Assembly (NCBI GenBank): GCA_027313705.1
Contig: DAHVDE010000097.1
Span: 1 to 37,432, forward strand
Reading direction: 5' to 3'
Source of the DNA: Actinomycetota bacterium
GTDB taxonomy: Bacteria > Actinomycetota > Actinomycetes > Streptosporangiales > Streptosporangiaceae
DNA: 37,432 bases
Under the pieces are notes generated by a model. It saw nothing but the letters and a program-made list of their open reading frames with translations. It ran no database searches and was not told the origin of the DNA. A program made the position numbers and the translations under genes. This document shows positions 18,721 through 26,443 of this stretch, piece by piece. The stretch's first letter is position 1, and each line of letters begins with the position of its first letter.

Positions 18721-19049
18721 GTGCGCACAGTGCACGGAAACGGCCCTAACGCGCAGGCGCGCGCGAGGCCCATGCACGGCAGCACGGACAGTTGCAGTCG
18801 CTATCAGTGACCGTCTAACTGGCCGTCTATCCGTTCCGATAATCAAAGGCCAAGCGCTATACCAGGTCTGCTTGACTACATCAAGGGCTAGTTTTGGGCC
18901 GTGCCAGAACGGCAGTCACCTGGGGGCATCGGCGGATGGGGGTCTCTTTCCGCGTAACGGAACCTCCGCGCGGTGTGCTGTCAAGCTCAGCTTGGCGTAT
19001 CCTCTGAACATAATTCGGTATTGATAGTTCCGGCGGGTGGTATCCCAAA
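18721..19049. other. Intergenic stretch between the IS256 remnant and the XRE gene
   Basis: No convincing gene is seen in about 330 bases. The first part is GC-rich (GCGCAGGCGCGCGCGAGG near 18751-18768); the rest is clearly richer in A and T than the chromosome. CATAAT at 19009-19014 is a possible -10 element for the XRE gene, without a good -35 at the right distance. The break with IS256 near 18720 suggests a deletion joined unrelated DNA here. Confidence 0.5.
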
Positions 19050-20420
19050 GTGGGCAGTGCGGAGAAGAGCTTGGACCCTGATGGCTCGCCCTTGGAGCGA
19101 TTCGGTTTCATTTTGAGACAGAACCGGAAAGAACGGGGCTTTTCGTTGGACCGGCTCGCGAAGCAGGTCCATGTCAGCGCTGATCTGATTCAGAAAGTCG
19201 AGACGGGGAAGCGGCGACCATCGCGCCAGCTAGCCGAAAGCTGCGACCGGGAGCTTTCGGCCGCTGGTGAAATAGTACGGTCATGGACCGCGCTCAACGA
19301 GCAGCTTGACGAAGTTCACAAAGCTCCGGAGCTTGATAACGGGATAGGTTTCCCGCAATGGCCGGGAGGTGATGATGAAACGATCCGACGTGATCTGCTG
19401 AAGCTTGGTCTCATTTCGAGCGCAACCGCCCCTGCCATTATCCAGCGAGTGCTCAGGCAATCGGCTTCGGAGGTTGCTGAGTTTACGCGGCGGGCCGAAG
19501 CCTCGGCGGTCGGATTGGGAATGCTTGATCATCTCAATACGGTGGTAGCTGATTTGAGCGAAGCGTATTCACGCGAATCGCCCGCAGAATTGTTCTGCGT
19601 AGCGGGTGCCTATCGTAGGCGTATTGAGAAACTAATTCGCGGCCCGCATACCCTTCATGAGGCTCGCGAGCTTTATGTGTGCGTAGCCTGGCTCTCTGAA
19701 ACTTTGGCATGGACAGCCCATGACCTTGGTGATCCGATAGCAGCGGATGCCTATTGTGCGGATGCCTTCGAGCATGCCGCTCAAGCGGGTCATGATGAGC
19801 TATGTGCATGGGCAATGGACGCGCGTGCTTCAATAGCGATGTACCATGGCAAGCCAGCCAAGGCGCTGACGGCCGCAGCGGCGGGAATCGCGAGAGCACC
19901 TGCGGATCACCCGCTTGCGGTTCGCCTTCACGCGCAAGCTGCACGCGCACATGCCAAACTCGGCCACGGCGATGAATTTCATTCCTCTATGACAAGCGCG
20001 CAACGGATGTACGACCGGCTGCCCGCGCGCGGCCCGTATCGTCACGGGGTAAGCACGGCACAACTCGCGGCATACGCGATTACCTCGTATGCCGCTACCT
20101 CCTTTAGCTGGCTCGGCGAGTTCACCGAAGCCAGGAGTTCAGCGGAGGCTGCTCTTAAAGAATACTCTAGAGCAACGCCAGAGGACCGCTCCCCGACTCG
20201 GGAAGCTATCGCGCAGATTGATCTGGCGATTGCCGTGAACGGACTAGGCGAGCCATACGAGGCTGCGCAACTCGGATTGAAAGCGCTATCTTCGGAACGC
20301 ATGGTCAACTCTATTATACTTCGGGCTGGCGAGCTAGGGCGAGAATTGCGCGAACCTGGGATTCGACAGGAATTTGCCGAGCAGCTACACCTTCTCCAGC
20401 AACCGCAGGACACCCGGTGA
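19050..20420 (+). CDS. XRE-family regulator with TPR-like C-terminal domain
   Basis: The protein is about 456 aa. An N-terminal XRE helix-turn-helix (about residues 18-70) reads LRQNRKERGFSLDRLAKQ then SADLIQKVETGKRRPSR. The remainder is helical with TPR-like repeats (for example GDPIAADAYCADAFEHAAQAGHDELCAWAM). This is the layout of actinobacterial regulators that sense a peptide, small molecule or partner protein. GTG 19050 is the longest start; TTG 19071 has GGAGAAG seven bases upstream and may be the real one, giving 449 aa. The stop overlaps the ASCH gene start (GTGA, 20417-20420), so they form one unit. The gene uses more A and T at third positions than the flanking chromosome. Its target is unknown; the half-site array at 20821-20879 is a candidate. 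Confidence 0.82.
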   Translation: MGSAEKSLDPDGSPLERFGFILRQNRKERGFSLDRLAKQVHVSADLIQKVETGKRRPSRQLAESCDRELSAAGEIVRSWTALNEQLDEVHKAPELDNGIGFPQWPGGDDETIRRDLLKLGLISSATAPAIIQRVLRQSASEVAEFTRRAEASAVGLGMLDHLNTVVADLSEAYSRESPAELFCVAGAYRRRIEKLIRGPHTLHEARELYVCVAWLSETLAWTAHDLGDPIAADAYCADAFEHAAQAGHDELCAWAMDARASIAMYHGKPAKALTAAAAGIARAPADHPLAVRLHAQAARAHAKLGHGDEFHSSMTSAQRMYDRLPARGPYRHGVSTAQLAAYAITSYAATSFSWLGEFTEARSSAEAALKEYSRATPEDRSPTREAIAQIDLAIAVNGLGEPYEAAQLGLKALSSERMVNSIILRAGELGRELREPGIRQEFAEQLHLLQQPQDTR

Positions 20421-20782
20421 CTATTCCAGGAAATGCGCGACGGCGGATGTCAATCTATAGGCAATACCTCCGCATGATTTCCTCAGGCCAGAAAACGATA
20501 GAAGTTCGTGTTGCTTACCCGAAGAACCGGACGCTCAGTTCAGGCGACTTGCTCGAATTCTTCTCGGGTGATGAGACTTGCCTTACCAGGGTTGTCCGAA
20601 TTACCGAGTACATCTCATTCGAGATCATGCTCGATTCAGAGAATCCCGGCGCGATCGGATTTCCGGAAGACGAAAGCCGCGATCAGATGTTGGCGTCCAT
20701 CAGGGCTATTTACCCTCCGGCAAAAGAGGCGCTTGGCGTGCTCGCAATCGAGGTAATGCCGCTGGCCGTCGAGCCCGCGTAA
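20417..20782 (+). CDS. ASCH domain protein
   Basis: The 121-aa protein fits the ASCH fold, a PUA-like RNA-binding domain: YRQYLRMISSGQKTIEVRVAY, then SGDLLEFF, then IRAIYPPAKEALGVLAIEV. E. coli YqfB, a member with known activity (N4-acetylcytidine amidohydrolase), uses a Lys and a Thr of its GRKTIT segment. Here the segment is GQKTIE, so the Lys is kept but the following Thr position is Glu; the same reaction should not be assumed. Its GTG start overlaps the stop codon of the XRE/TPR gene, so the two are translated together. A role in RNA modification, nucleotide sensing or as a small-molecule-controlled partner of the regulator is possible. Confidence 0.8.
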   Translation: MTIPGNARRRMSIYRQYLRMISSGQKTIEVRVAYPKNRTLSSGDLLEFFSGDETCLTRVVRITEYISFEIMLDSENPGAIGFPEDESRDQMLASIRAIYPPAKEALGVLAIEVMPLAVEPA

Positions 20783-20816
20783 GCATGAAGGCAGATCGTT
20801 AAGGTTCTGCGCTGGC

Positions 20817-20883
20817 ATGCCGACTGGATGCCGACTGGATGCCGACAATTTTTCTGTCGTGATCTGTCGTGGCCTGTCGGCAG
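20817..20883. promoter_or_regulatory. Phased array of six inverted half-sites (3 x CGAC, 3 x GTCG)
   Basis: ATGCCGACTGG is repeated twice and followed by ATGCCGAC (11-bp period; CGAC at 20821, 20832 and 20843). A T-rich centre follows, and then CTGTCG three times with a 10-bp period (GTCG at 20856, 20866 and 20876). CGACA and TGTCG are inverse complements, so the block is symmetric around about 20850, with each arm made of helically phased half-sites. It lies about 80 bases before the 206-aa gene and behind the ASCH gene. It looks like a multi-site operator for the following genes; an iteron-like origin is less likely because no replication protein is present. Confidence 0.6.
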
Positions 20884-20963
20884 CGGCTGCGGCGTGCGTG
20901 ACCTGGCTCTGTGCCTTAATAGGCAGGCGAGAAGAATTCATCGTCAGCCTAGAGGGATTTGTA

Positions 20964-21584
20964 ATGAGCATGCCGGGCAGCGCTGTTATAAAAGACCAGG
21001 CCGGGTCGGGTGACCTGCTGGCCGTGATCGCGAGCGTGCTGGAAAGTCATGGAATCGTGGTCAGGAAAGCGCAGAAGGACCTTAATGCGGTCACTATTGC
21101 CGGCCGTGACGGCGGGCAGAGCCTTCTCAAGGTGTCAGACGACGCTTACGTCAGATGGGAATGCCGGCCATCAGGCAAAGAAGCGGAAGGCATCGCGATC
21201 CTCGCTGACATTGCCGCCTGCCTACTGACCGGACAGAAAGGCGGAATCGGCGGTTCCGTTCCGGACGGGCCGACGCTCAAGAGCAGGGTCGGCAGGGAAT
21301 TGCGGCGGCGCGGCCTGACTGCGGCCCTCGCGGTCTACGAAGACGACGACATGCTGGACGTGGCCAGCGAAGTTGTCGTGACCAGCCCGACCGAGAAAGA
21401 CGCGCGCGTTTATGTCAGTGACAACGGCACACTGGTATGGGAACGCGATTACTGGCCGGACCATGCCACCATCAAGTGGAATCCGAATTTCTCCTGGGAC
21501 CTTCCCCCGCTCGGCACGCTGGCCCTGACAATTACCGGCACGATCGTGCTAGCCATACGCGAACTAGATTCTGCCGCAGCTTAG
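20964..21584 (+). CDS. Hypothetical protein, island cargo
   Basis: The 206-aa protein belongs to no family I recognise. The ATG at 20964 is chosen because AGAGGG lies 8 bases before it; an upstream open frame from 20817 runs through the repeat array and is unlikely to be coding. The middle is charged and soluble (RPSGKEAEGIAILADIAACLL; RVGRELRRRGLTAALAVYEDDD). Toward the end is one hydrophobic segment (LGTLALTITGTIVLAIREL), either a single C-terminal membrane helix or a buried strand-helix. It is first in a run of four co-directional genes ending with the radical SAM gene and sits directly behind the half-site array. Confidence 0.65.
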   Translation: MSMPGSAVIKDQAGSGDLLAVIASVLESHGIVVRKAQKDLNAVTIAGRDGGQSLLKVSDDAYVRWECRPSGKEAEGIAILADIAACLLTGQKGGIGGSVPDGPTLKSRVGRELRRRGLTAALAVYEDDDMLDVASEVVVTSPTEKDARVYVSDNGTLVWERDYWPDHATIKWNPNFSWDLPPLGTLALTITGTIVLAIRELDSAAA

Positions 21585-21655
21585 TGCCCCTGGCCGGCCA
21601 GGCCGGAAAGTCAGGTAGGCAATAAGCCAGATGCTCACGTAAGGGAGATCTAGTT

Positions 21656-22039
21656 ATGTGTCAGGTTCCGGCTTTGGCGGTGGTCAACACCGGTATGCGT
21701 AATTGCGGCGGTTGCGGCCGGTCGCTGAGCCGCTACAATGACCGCCCTTTCTGCGGCGGCTGCTCGGTTTCGGATAACCGGCCAGGCCAGTCCGCTGCGC
21801 GGGCAGGTGATATTGGTGAGAGACTACGGTATCTGCGGCGGAGGCGGGGAATTACGCTCACAGCACTGGCGGAACTGCGCGGCGTGTCGCCGGCCTACCT
21901 GTCAATGATGGAACACGGAAATCGGAAACTGGACCGCTGGTCGACGATTATCGCGCTGGCGAACGCCCCGAACATCCCGTCGGCCGAACTCGCTCTGACC
22001 GGGGTCACGGGAACGGATGGCATGGTGGGGAAGCCATGA
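21656..22039 (+). CDS. Zinc-ribbon plus XRE helix-turn-helix protein
   Basis: The 127-aa protein has two parts. Residues 17-36 hold two CxxC pairs (CGGC ... CGGC, 15 residues between), a small zinc ribbon. Residues 50-100 are an XRE helix-turn-helix (IGERLRYLRRRRGITLTALAELRG then SPAYLSMMEHGNRKLDR). GGGAG lies 9 bases before the ATG. Its stop overlaps the next start (ATGA, 22036-22039). It probably regulates this small operon; the zinc ribbon could bind DNA or a partner. Confidence 0.8.
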   Translation: MCQVPALAVVNTGMRNCGGCGRSLSRYNDRPFCGGCSVSDNRPGQSAARAGDIGERLRYLRRRRGITLTALAELRGVSPAYLSMMEHGNRKLDRWSTIIALANAPNIPSAELALTGVTGTDGMVGKP

Positions 22040-22269
22040 CCAGCCGGACCCATGAGCCGATACCCAGATTGCCCCAGCCTGCCGATGATCGGTGCGCCGA
22101 ATGGAGTTACGAGCGGCTGCGCGAAACACCGGTAAGCGCTGCCAGGCTGCTCGATTCAGGCGTCGCGTATATGCATGAGCGGACACACCTGGAAGAAATC
22201 ATCGACCGCATCGACGCGACTGTCAGTCTCAAGCGGCAGCGCGACGATTACCGCAAGGAACGGAAGTGA
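22036..22269 (+). CDS. Small hypothetical protein, 77 aa
   Basis: The start overlaps the stop of the HTH gene by four bases (ATGA), good evidence that it is translated. The protein is highly charged and mostly helical in its second half (HERTHLEEIIDRIDATVSLKRQ then RDDYRKERK) and has one Cys (in DDRCAEWSYERL). No family recognised. As the gene directly before a radical SAM/SPASM-like enzyme it could be a partner or substrate, but it has no obvious leader/core division. Confidence 0.65.
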   Translation: MTSRTHEPIPRLPQPADDRCAEWSYERLRETPVSAARLLDSGVAYMHERTHLEEIIDRIDATVSLKRQRDDYRKERK

Positions 22270-22391
22270 ACGAGCGCGCTGAGGATTCCCTTCGGGCGTT
22301 CGCGGCTAATGGACAAGGAGTTTACAGTGATCAGTTCTTTACAGTTGGATATTACTCGGAAGTGCCAGCAGGAGTGCGTTCACTGCTATAA
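22266..22391 (+). CDS. Possible 41-aa peptide overlapping the radical SAM start
   Basis: A GTG at 22266 overlaps the stop of the 77-aa gene (GTGA) and opens a 42-codon frame ending at TAA 22391. The peptide ends with an aromatic-rich region (GVYSDQFFTVGYYSEVP then AGVRSLL). Size and position are what one expects of a ribosomally made peptide substrate for the radical SAM enzyme that follows. Against it, the last 22 codons overlap the 5' end of that enzyme gene in another frame, which limits independent evolution, and there is no own ribosome binding site beyond coupling. Confidence 0.25.
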   Translation: MNERAEDSLRAFAANGQGVYSDQFFTVGYYSEVPAGVRSLL

Positions 22392-23163
22392 CTCGTCCGG
22401 CCCGGAAGGGGACCACGGCGCGATGACGGTAGAAGATTGGGAAAAGGTCATTAGCGAGGCGGCCGGCCTGGGTATCGGGCGGATTCAGTTTATCGGCGGA
22501 GAACCTGTCCTGAATCGGGGCCTGAGATCGCTGATGAACGCGGTTACCGGCCTGGGCATGAATGCGGAGATTTTTACGAACATGGTGTGCGTGCCGGAAT
22601 GGCTGTGGGAGGTAGCGGCCGGGAACCGGGGAGCGGTCGCGCTGGCCACGTCGTGGTATTCCGGTGATGCTGCCGTGCACAGGGCGGTGACCGGGCGGGA
22701 CACTCACCGGCTCGTTGCGCGGAACATTGCCCGTGCCGCGCGCGGGGGGCTGCCGCTGCGGGTCGGCGTCATCGACCTGGGCAGTGCCGGCGGGCAGGAC
22801 GTCGGCGAGGCTGTGAGCGCGCTGGCGGGCCTGGGAGTGCCGGCCGGGCAGGTCAGTACGGACAGAGTGCGGCGCATCGGCCGGGCGCGTCCGGGCGGTG
22901 CTGGCGAGGCGGCCGAGTTGTGCGGCCGGTGCGGCGTTGTGACTGCTGCCGTGCTGCCTGATGGCAGCGTGGCGCCGTGCCCGATGTCGTGGTGGCTGTC
23001 TGCCGGCGACGTGCGGGCCGATTCCCTGGCCAGCCTGGCCGGGCAGGTCGCGGCCCTGGCAGCCGGCGCCCGGCCTGAGGGCGGGTGCGCGCCTTCGTGC
23101 GGGCCGAATTGCAGCCCGATGTCAGGGTGCGTGCCCTGGATGGCGTGCAAGCCGAATGGCTGA
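22327..23163 (+). CDS. Radical SAM protein with SPASM-like C-terminal cysteines
   Basis: The enzyme is about 278 aa. The radical SAM cluster motif CQQECVHC lies near the N-terminus (LQLDITRKCQQECVHCYNSS), followed by the SAM-binding glycines FIGGEP. The C-terminal quarter is rich in Cys: LCGRCG, LPDGSVAPCPM and CAPSCGPNCSPMSGCVPWMAC. This resembles a shortened SPASM/twitch region holding one or two auxiliary 4Fe-4S clusters, as in enzymes that modify peptides or proteins. AAGGAG at 22315-22320 fits the GTG at 22327; the ATG at 22309 would lie before this site and is less likely. It closes the HTH/small-protein operon. No PqqD-like recognition domain is visible, so the substrate is open. The second half has much higher GC than the first, a possible mosaic. 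Confidence 0.87.
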   Translation: MISSLQLDITRKCQQECVHCYNSSGPEGDHGAMTVEDWEKVISEAAGLGIGRIQFIGGEPVLNRGLRSLMNAVTGLGMNAEIFTNMVCVPEWLWEVAAGNRGAVALATSWYSGDAAVHRAVTGRDTHRLVARNIARAARGGLPLRVGVIDLGSAGGQDVGEAVSALAGLGVPAGQVSTDRVRRIGRARPGGAGEAAELCGRCGVVTAAVLPDGSVAPCPMSWWLSAGDVRADSLASLAGQVAALAAGARPEGGCAPSCGPNCSPMSGCVPWMACKPNG

Positions 23164-23285
23164 CCGGATATCCCGCGCGGGCGGTTACCCCGGAAGGACT
23201 AGCCGTGTTTAGTCATGACGGGCGATTGCCGACTCCGCGAAATCACGGCTAGCCTCGTCAAGTTATCTAATGTATACGGCGTGTT

Positions 23286-23609
23286 ATGCACAAGCCGGGC
23301 AGCGAAAGGTGGCAAGGGCAGTTGCTCTCCTCAATTCTCCTGACTAAAGCGGTCTGCCGTGGCACTGACCCCGATGAGCTATTCGTTCAGGGCGCGGCGC
23401 AGAACCGGGTAAAGCAAATCTGCCAAGGCTGCCCGATACGCACCGAATGCCTGGCCGATGCCCTGGACAACCGCGTCGAATTCGGGGTCTGGGGCGGAAT
23501 GACCGAACGCGAGCGCCGCGCGCTCCTACGCCGCCGCCCCGACGTCGCGAACTGGCACGACCTGCTCACCCACGCCCGCGACACCTACTACGCCAGCCAC
23601 GCCAGCTGA
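23286..23609 (+). CDS. WhiB-family iron-sulfur regulator
   Basis: The 107-aa protein has the four cluster cysteines of the family (one in AVCRGTDP, then CQGC and ECLADAL, i.e. C-x22-C-x2-C-x5-C) and the turn GVWGG followed by the basic segment TERERRALLRRRP. WhiB proteins bind a 4Fe-4S cluster and act with the principal sigma factor, and occur only in actinobacteria and their phages and elements. TATACG at 23273-23278 lies 7 bases before the ATG, so a leaderless transcript is possible, and no ribosome binding site is seen. As island cargo it could reprogram host transcription or control the element. Confidence 0.92.
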   Translation: MHKPGSERWQGQLLSSILLTKAVCRGTDPDELFVQGAAQNRVKQICQGCPIRTECLADALDNRVEFGVWGGMTERERRALLRRRPDVANWHDLLTHARDTYYASHAS

Positions 23610-23861
23610 CCCGGCCAGAGCCGGTACCCCGCGCTTCCGAGGTTCGTGCACGGGAACGCTGTGCAGGCCAGTCAACGAGCAGACGCGCGCGAGCCGTGCA
23701 CCGTGCACGTGCACAAGATCACCCCGTCAAGCCGACCTGGTATCGCGATGCGCACCGGCTTCGCGCGCGGGGGGCGCTCCAGCCGCTGGCGGGGACCGTT
23801 GGTCACGGCGGGTGATTGTCTCATTGTCTTATCTCAGCGGCCAGCACGTGCCCAACGCGTG

Positions 23862-23891
23862 CAGCCTCGCGCGCGGGCGCGCGCGAGGCTG
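23862..23891. terminator. Strong GC hairpin, possible bidirectional terminator
   Basis: A 13-bp perfect stem (CAGCCTCGCGCGC paired with GCGCGCGAGGCTG) with a 4-base loop GGGC. CTCAGC/GCTGAG and TTGTCT/ACAA further out extend the symmetry. It lies where the minus-strand recombinase and the plus-strand WhiB gene converge. It lacks a U tract, as is usual for actinobacterial terminators. It falls inside the open 3' extension of the recombinase frame, which suggests the original stop was further upstream. Confidence 0.5.
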
Positions 23892-25211
23892 AGACAAACT
23901 CTGGGTGACTGTCACACCGACCGCGAAGGCCGGATGTCACAGTGCCGCCGCGCGACGGAAGCACAGCCCGCGTGCCGAGCGGGCCGGCCGTGCCGACGGC
24001 GAGACCCCACTGCCCGCCCTGGCGGACCAGGGCCAGCCCCCACGCCTGCCAGACCGCCCGGACCATCCCGCGCTTCACCGCGTCGTCTCCCTCGTTCCAC
24101 ATCCAGGCCGCAGTCCGGCCCGTGGGCGCGTAGTCGAAACGGTCGGGCACCACCGCGAACGCCTCTATCCGCGCCTTGACCGCCTTCCGCTCGGCCACCA
24201 GCGCGTCCAGCTCGTCATCATCCTCCGTCGCCGACAGGCGGGCCTGGATCCTGCGCAGCTCAGCGTGCAGCGCGTCCAGCTCGTGGGCGTTCCCCGCGAC
24301 CCGCTGGAACGCCAGAACAGGCGTGCCGTCACCAGCGAACATGGCCGTGAGCAGGTCAATGACCGACTGACCGTCGATACCCCCGAACACGCCGCACGAC
24401 AGGCGCTGACGGGCAGTGCCGCCGCAGCGCAGCCGGGGGTTACGCGGCTTTTGCACGAGCGGCTTGCCGGTGTGCCAGTTCGTCGCCGGCGTCAGCCCGG
24501 CGTTCAGGTACAGCTTCCCCCCGCATTCCGGGCAGTCGAGTACGCCACTGATCCAGTTCGCCGGCCGCGCGACCGCCCTTGTTCGCGTTCAGCGCCTTGT
24601 TCGCGCGCCACCACAACGCGGAATCCACGACTGGCGTGACCTCATGCGCCCACGTCTCAGTCCGCCCGTCATGCGTGTAAGAACACTCGATAACGCCCGT
24701 GTGATTCGCCGCGAAACGGATCACGTTCCTGACCGACTGCGGGTAAAGACCATGCGCACGGCCGGTCGATGACAGGGACTCGCCCCCGGCGACACGCTCG
24801 TAAATATCAGCGACAGCAGCCGGATTCTCGCAGAATTCCTGCCTGGAATAACGGACACCTTTCGTTGCCCAGAACGAGGGCAGCGCCCCGTGATGCGCCC
24901 TGTTATCACGAACCATCATGATCCCGCGATACGTGGTGTTCTTAACGGTCCTCCTTTTCTCCGCGTTCGCGTGCTGCGCCACCAGCGTCACCACTCGACC
25001 CGCGAAATCCGCCTTCCCGAACTGCGGCTCCGTAATCGAGACCACATCCCCGCCCGCCCGGCGGATAGCCAGCAAGATCTCAGCCTGCGCATCGAGATCT
25101 TCCCTGCGGTCAAGGCTCCGCGACTCCGTCACCACGGCCTTTGCATAGTCGGTTGATGGGCCGCTGACCTGGCGGGATAGTGCGACACGCCGGGATCGTG
25201 GTGATACGCGG

Positions 25212-25280
25212 GCAGGCACGGCCTGGCTTTGATCATGAGGTTGCCACACTTCGTGATCTTCGCCGGGAGCCGTGCCTGCC
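25212..25280 (+). promoter_or_regulatory. 12-bp inverted repeat ending at the transposase start codon
   Basis: GGCAGGCACGGC (25211-25222) and GCCGTGCCTGCC (25269-25280) are perfectly complementary, with 46 bases between. The second arm ends on the base before ATG 25281 and adjoins the GGGAG ribosome binding site. In a transcript starting outside the element this could fold and hide the start, a known way for insertion sequences to limit impinging transcription. Confidence 0.5.
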
Positions 25281-26443
25281 ATGTCATCCTCGCCTATCGC
25301 GCTGGCGGCTGACCAGCTTGCCCTGCTCGGCAGCGGTGACCGGGCCGCCGTGCCGGAGAGCCTGCTGGACGCCCTGGCGCAGGCCCCCGATCCGCGTCAC
25401 TGCCGGGGAGTCCGCTACGCCCTGGCCCCGGTCCTGGCCGTCGCGGTCTGCGCGACTCTGGCCGGGGCGCGGTCGTACGCGGCGATCGCCGAGTGGGCCG
25501 CCGATGCGCCGCCGCGGCTGCGCGCCCGGCTGGGCCTGCCCGGCGCGGTGCCGGACCTGGCAACCATCTGGCGGGTACTGACCGCCGCGGACCCGGCGGC
25601 GCTGGACCGCGTGATCGGGGCCTGGGTGCATGCTCAGCTCGGCGGCAGCCGGGCAGGCGGGTGGTCGCGGTGGACGGCAAGACCGTCCGCGGTGCCCGCC
25701 CCCGCGGCGGCACGGCACCGCACCTGCTGGCCTGCCTGGACCACGGCACCAGCATGGTGCTCGCGCAGGTCGCCGTCGACGGCAAGACGAATGAGATCAC
25801 GATGTTCACCACGCTGCTGGGCCAGGCCGGGGACCTGGAGGGGACGCTGGTCACCCCGGACGCGCTGCATGCCCAGCGCGAGCACGCCACCTGGCTGGCC
25901 GGGCGCGGCGCGCACTACCTGGTGACCGTCAAGGGCAACCAGCCCGGCCTGCTCCGCCAGCTGCGGTCGCTGCCCTGGAGGGACGTCCCTGCCGGGCACG
26001 CGCACGACGGACGGGGCCACGGCCGGATCGAGAAGCGAACCGTCAAGGCGGTCACCGTGGCGGCCGGGATCGCGTTCCCGCACGCCGCCCAGGCCATCCA
26101 GATCACCCGCAAGACCCGCCGGCCCGGCAGCCGCCGGTGGCGCGCCGAGACCAGCTACGCGATCACCAGCCTGCCAGCCGCAGACGCCCGGCCGGACCAG
26201 ATCGCCGCATGGATACGCGGCCGCTGGAAGATCGAGAACAGCCTGCACCGGGTCCGCGACGTAACCTTCGGCGAGGACGCCTCCACCGCCCGCACCGGAA
26301 CCGGCCCGCACGTCATGGCCGCCCTCCGCAACCTGGTCATCAGCATCCTGCGCCTAGCCGGCCACGCCAGCATCGCCGCCGCCCTGCGGCACGCCGGACG
26401 CGACCCCGCCCGCGCATTCCGCCTGCTCACAGGCCGGAAGTGA
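25281..26443 (+). pseudogene. ISAs1-family DDE transposase, one frameshift
   Basis: The N-terminal part (PDPRHCRGVRYALAPVLAVA, YAAIAEW) reads from ATG 25281. The catalytic part reads in a frame displaced by one base and meets it near 25640-25665, where AQLGGSRAGG should pass into RVVAVDGKTVRGA. DDE residues are visible: Asp in VAVDGKTV, Asp in VTPDALHAQ and Glu in WKIENSLHRVRDV. Rejoined length is about 387 aa, normal for the family. No classical slippery heptamer is evident at the break, so loss of function or a sequencing error is more likely than programmed frameshifting. Confidence 0.83.

Noticed and set aside
20817-20963. An N-terminal extension of the 206-aa gene through the repeat array
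   Set aside because: The extension would be coded by the tandem repeats themselves, while a good ribosome binding site precedes ATG 20964.
23646-23715. Clustered GTGCAC palindromes behind the WhiB gene as an attachment site or origin
   Set aside because: GTGCAC is a short palindrome that also occurs at 17700, 18730 and 26731; the cluster has no regular spacing and no partner copy with a longer match.
25281-26443. Programmed frameshifting in the ISAs1 transposase
   Set aside because: No clear slippery heptamer or following stem is seen at 25640-25665, and the family normally uses a single frame.
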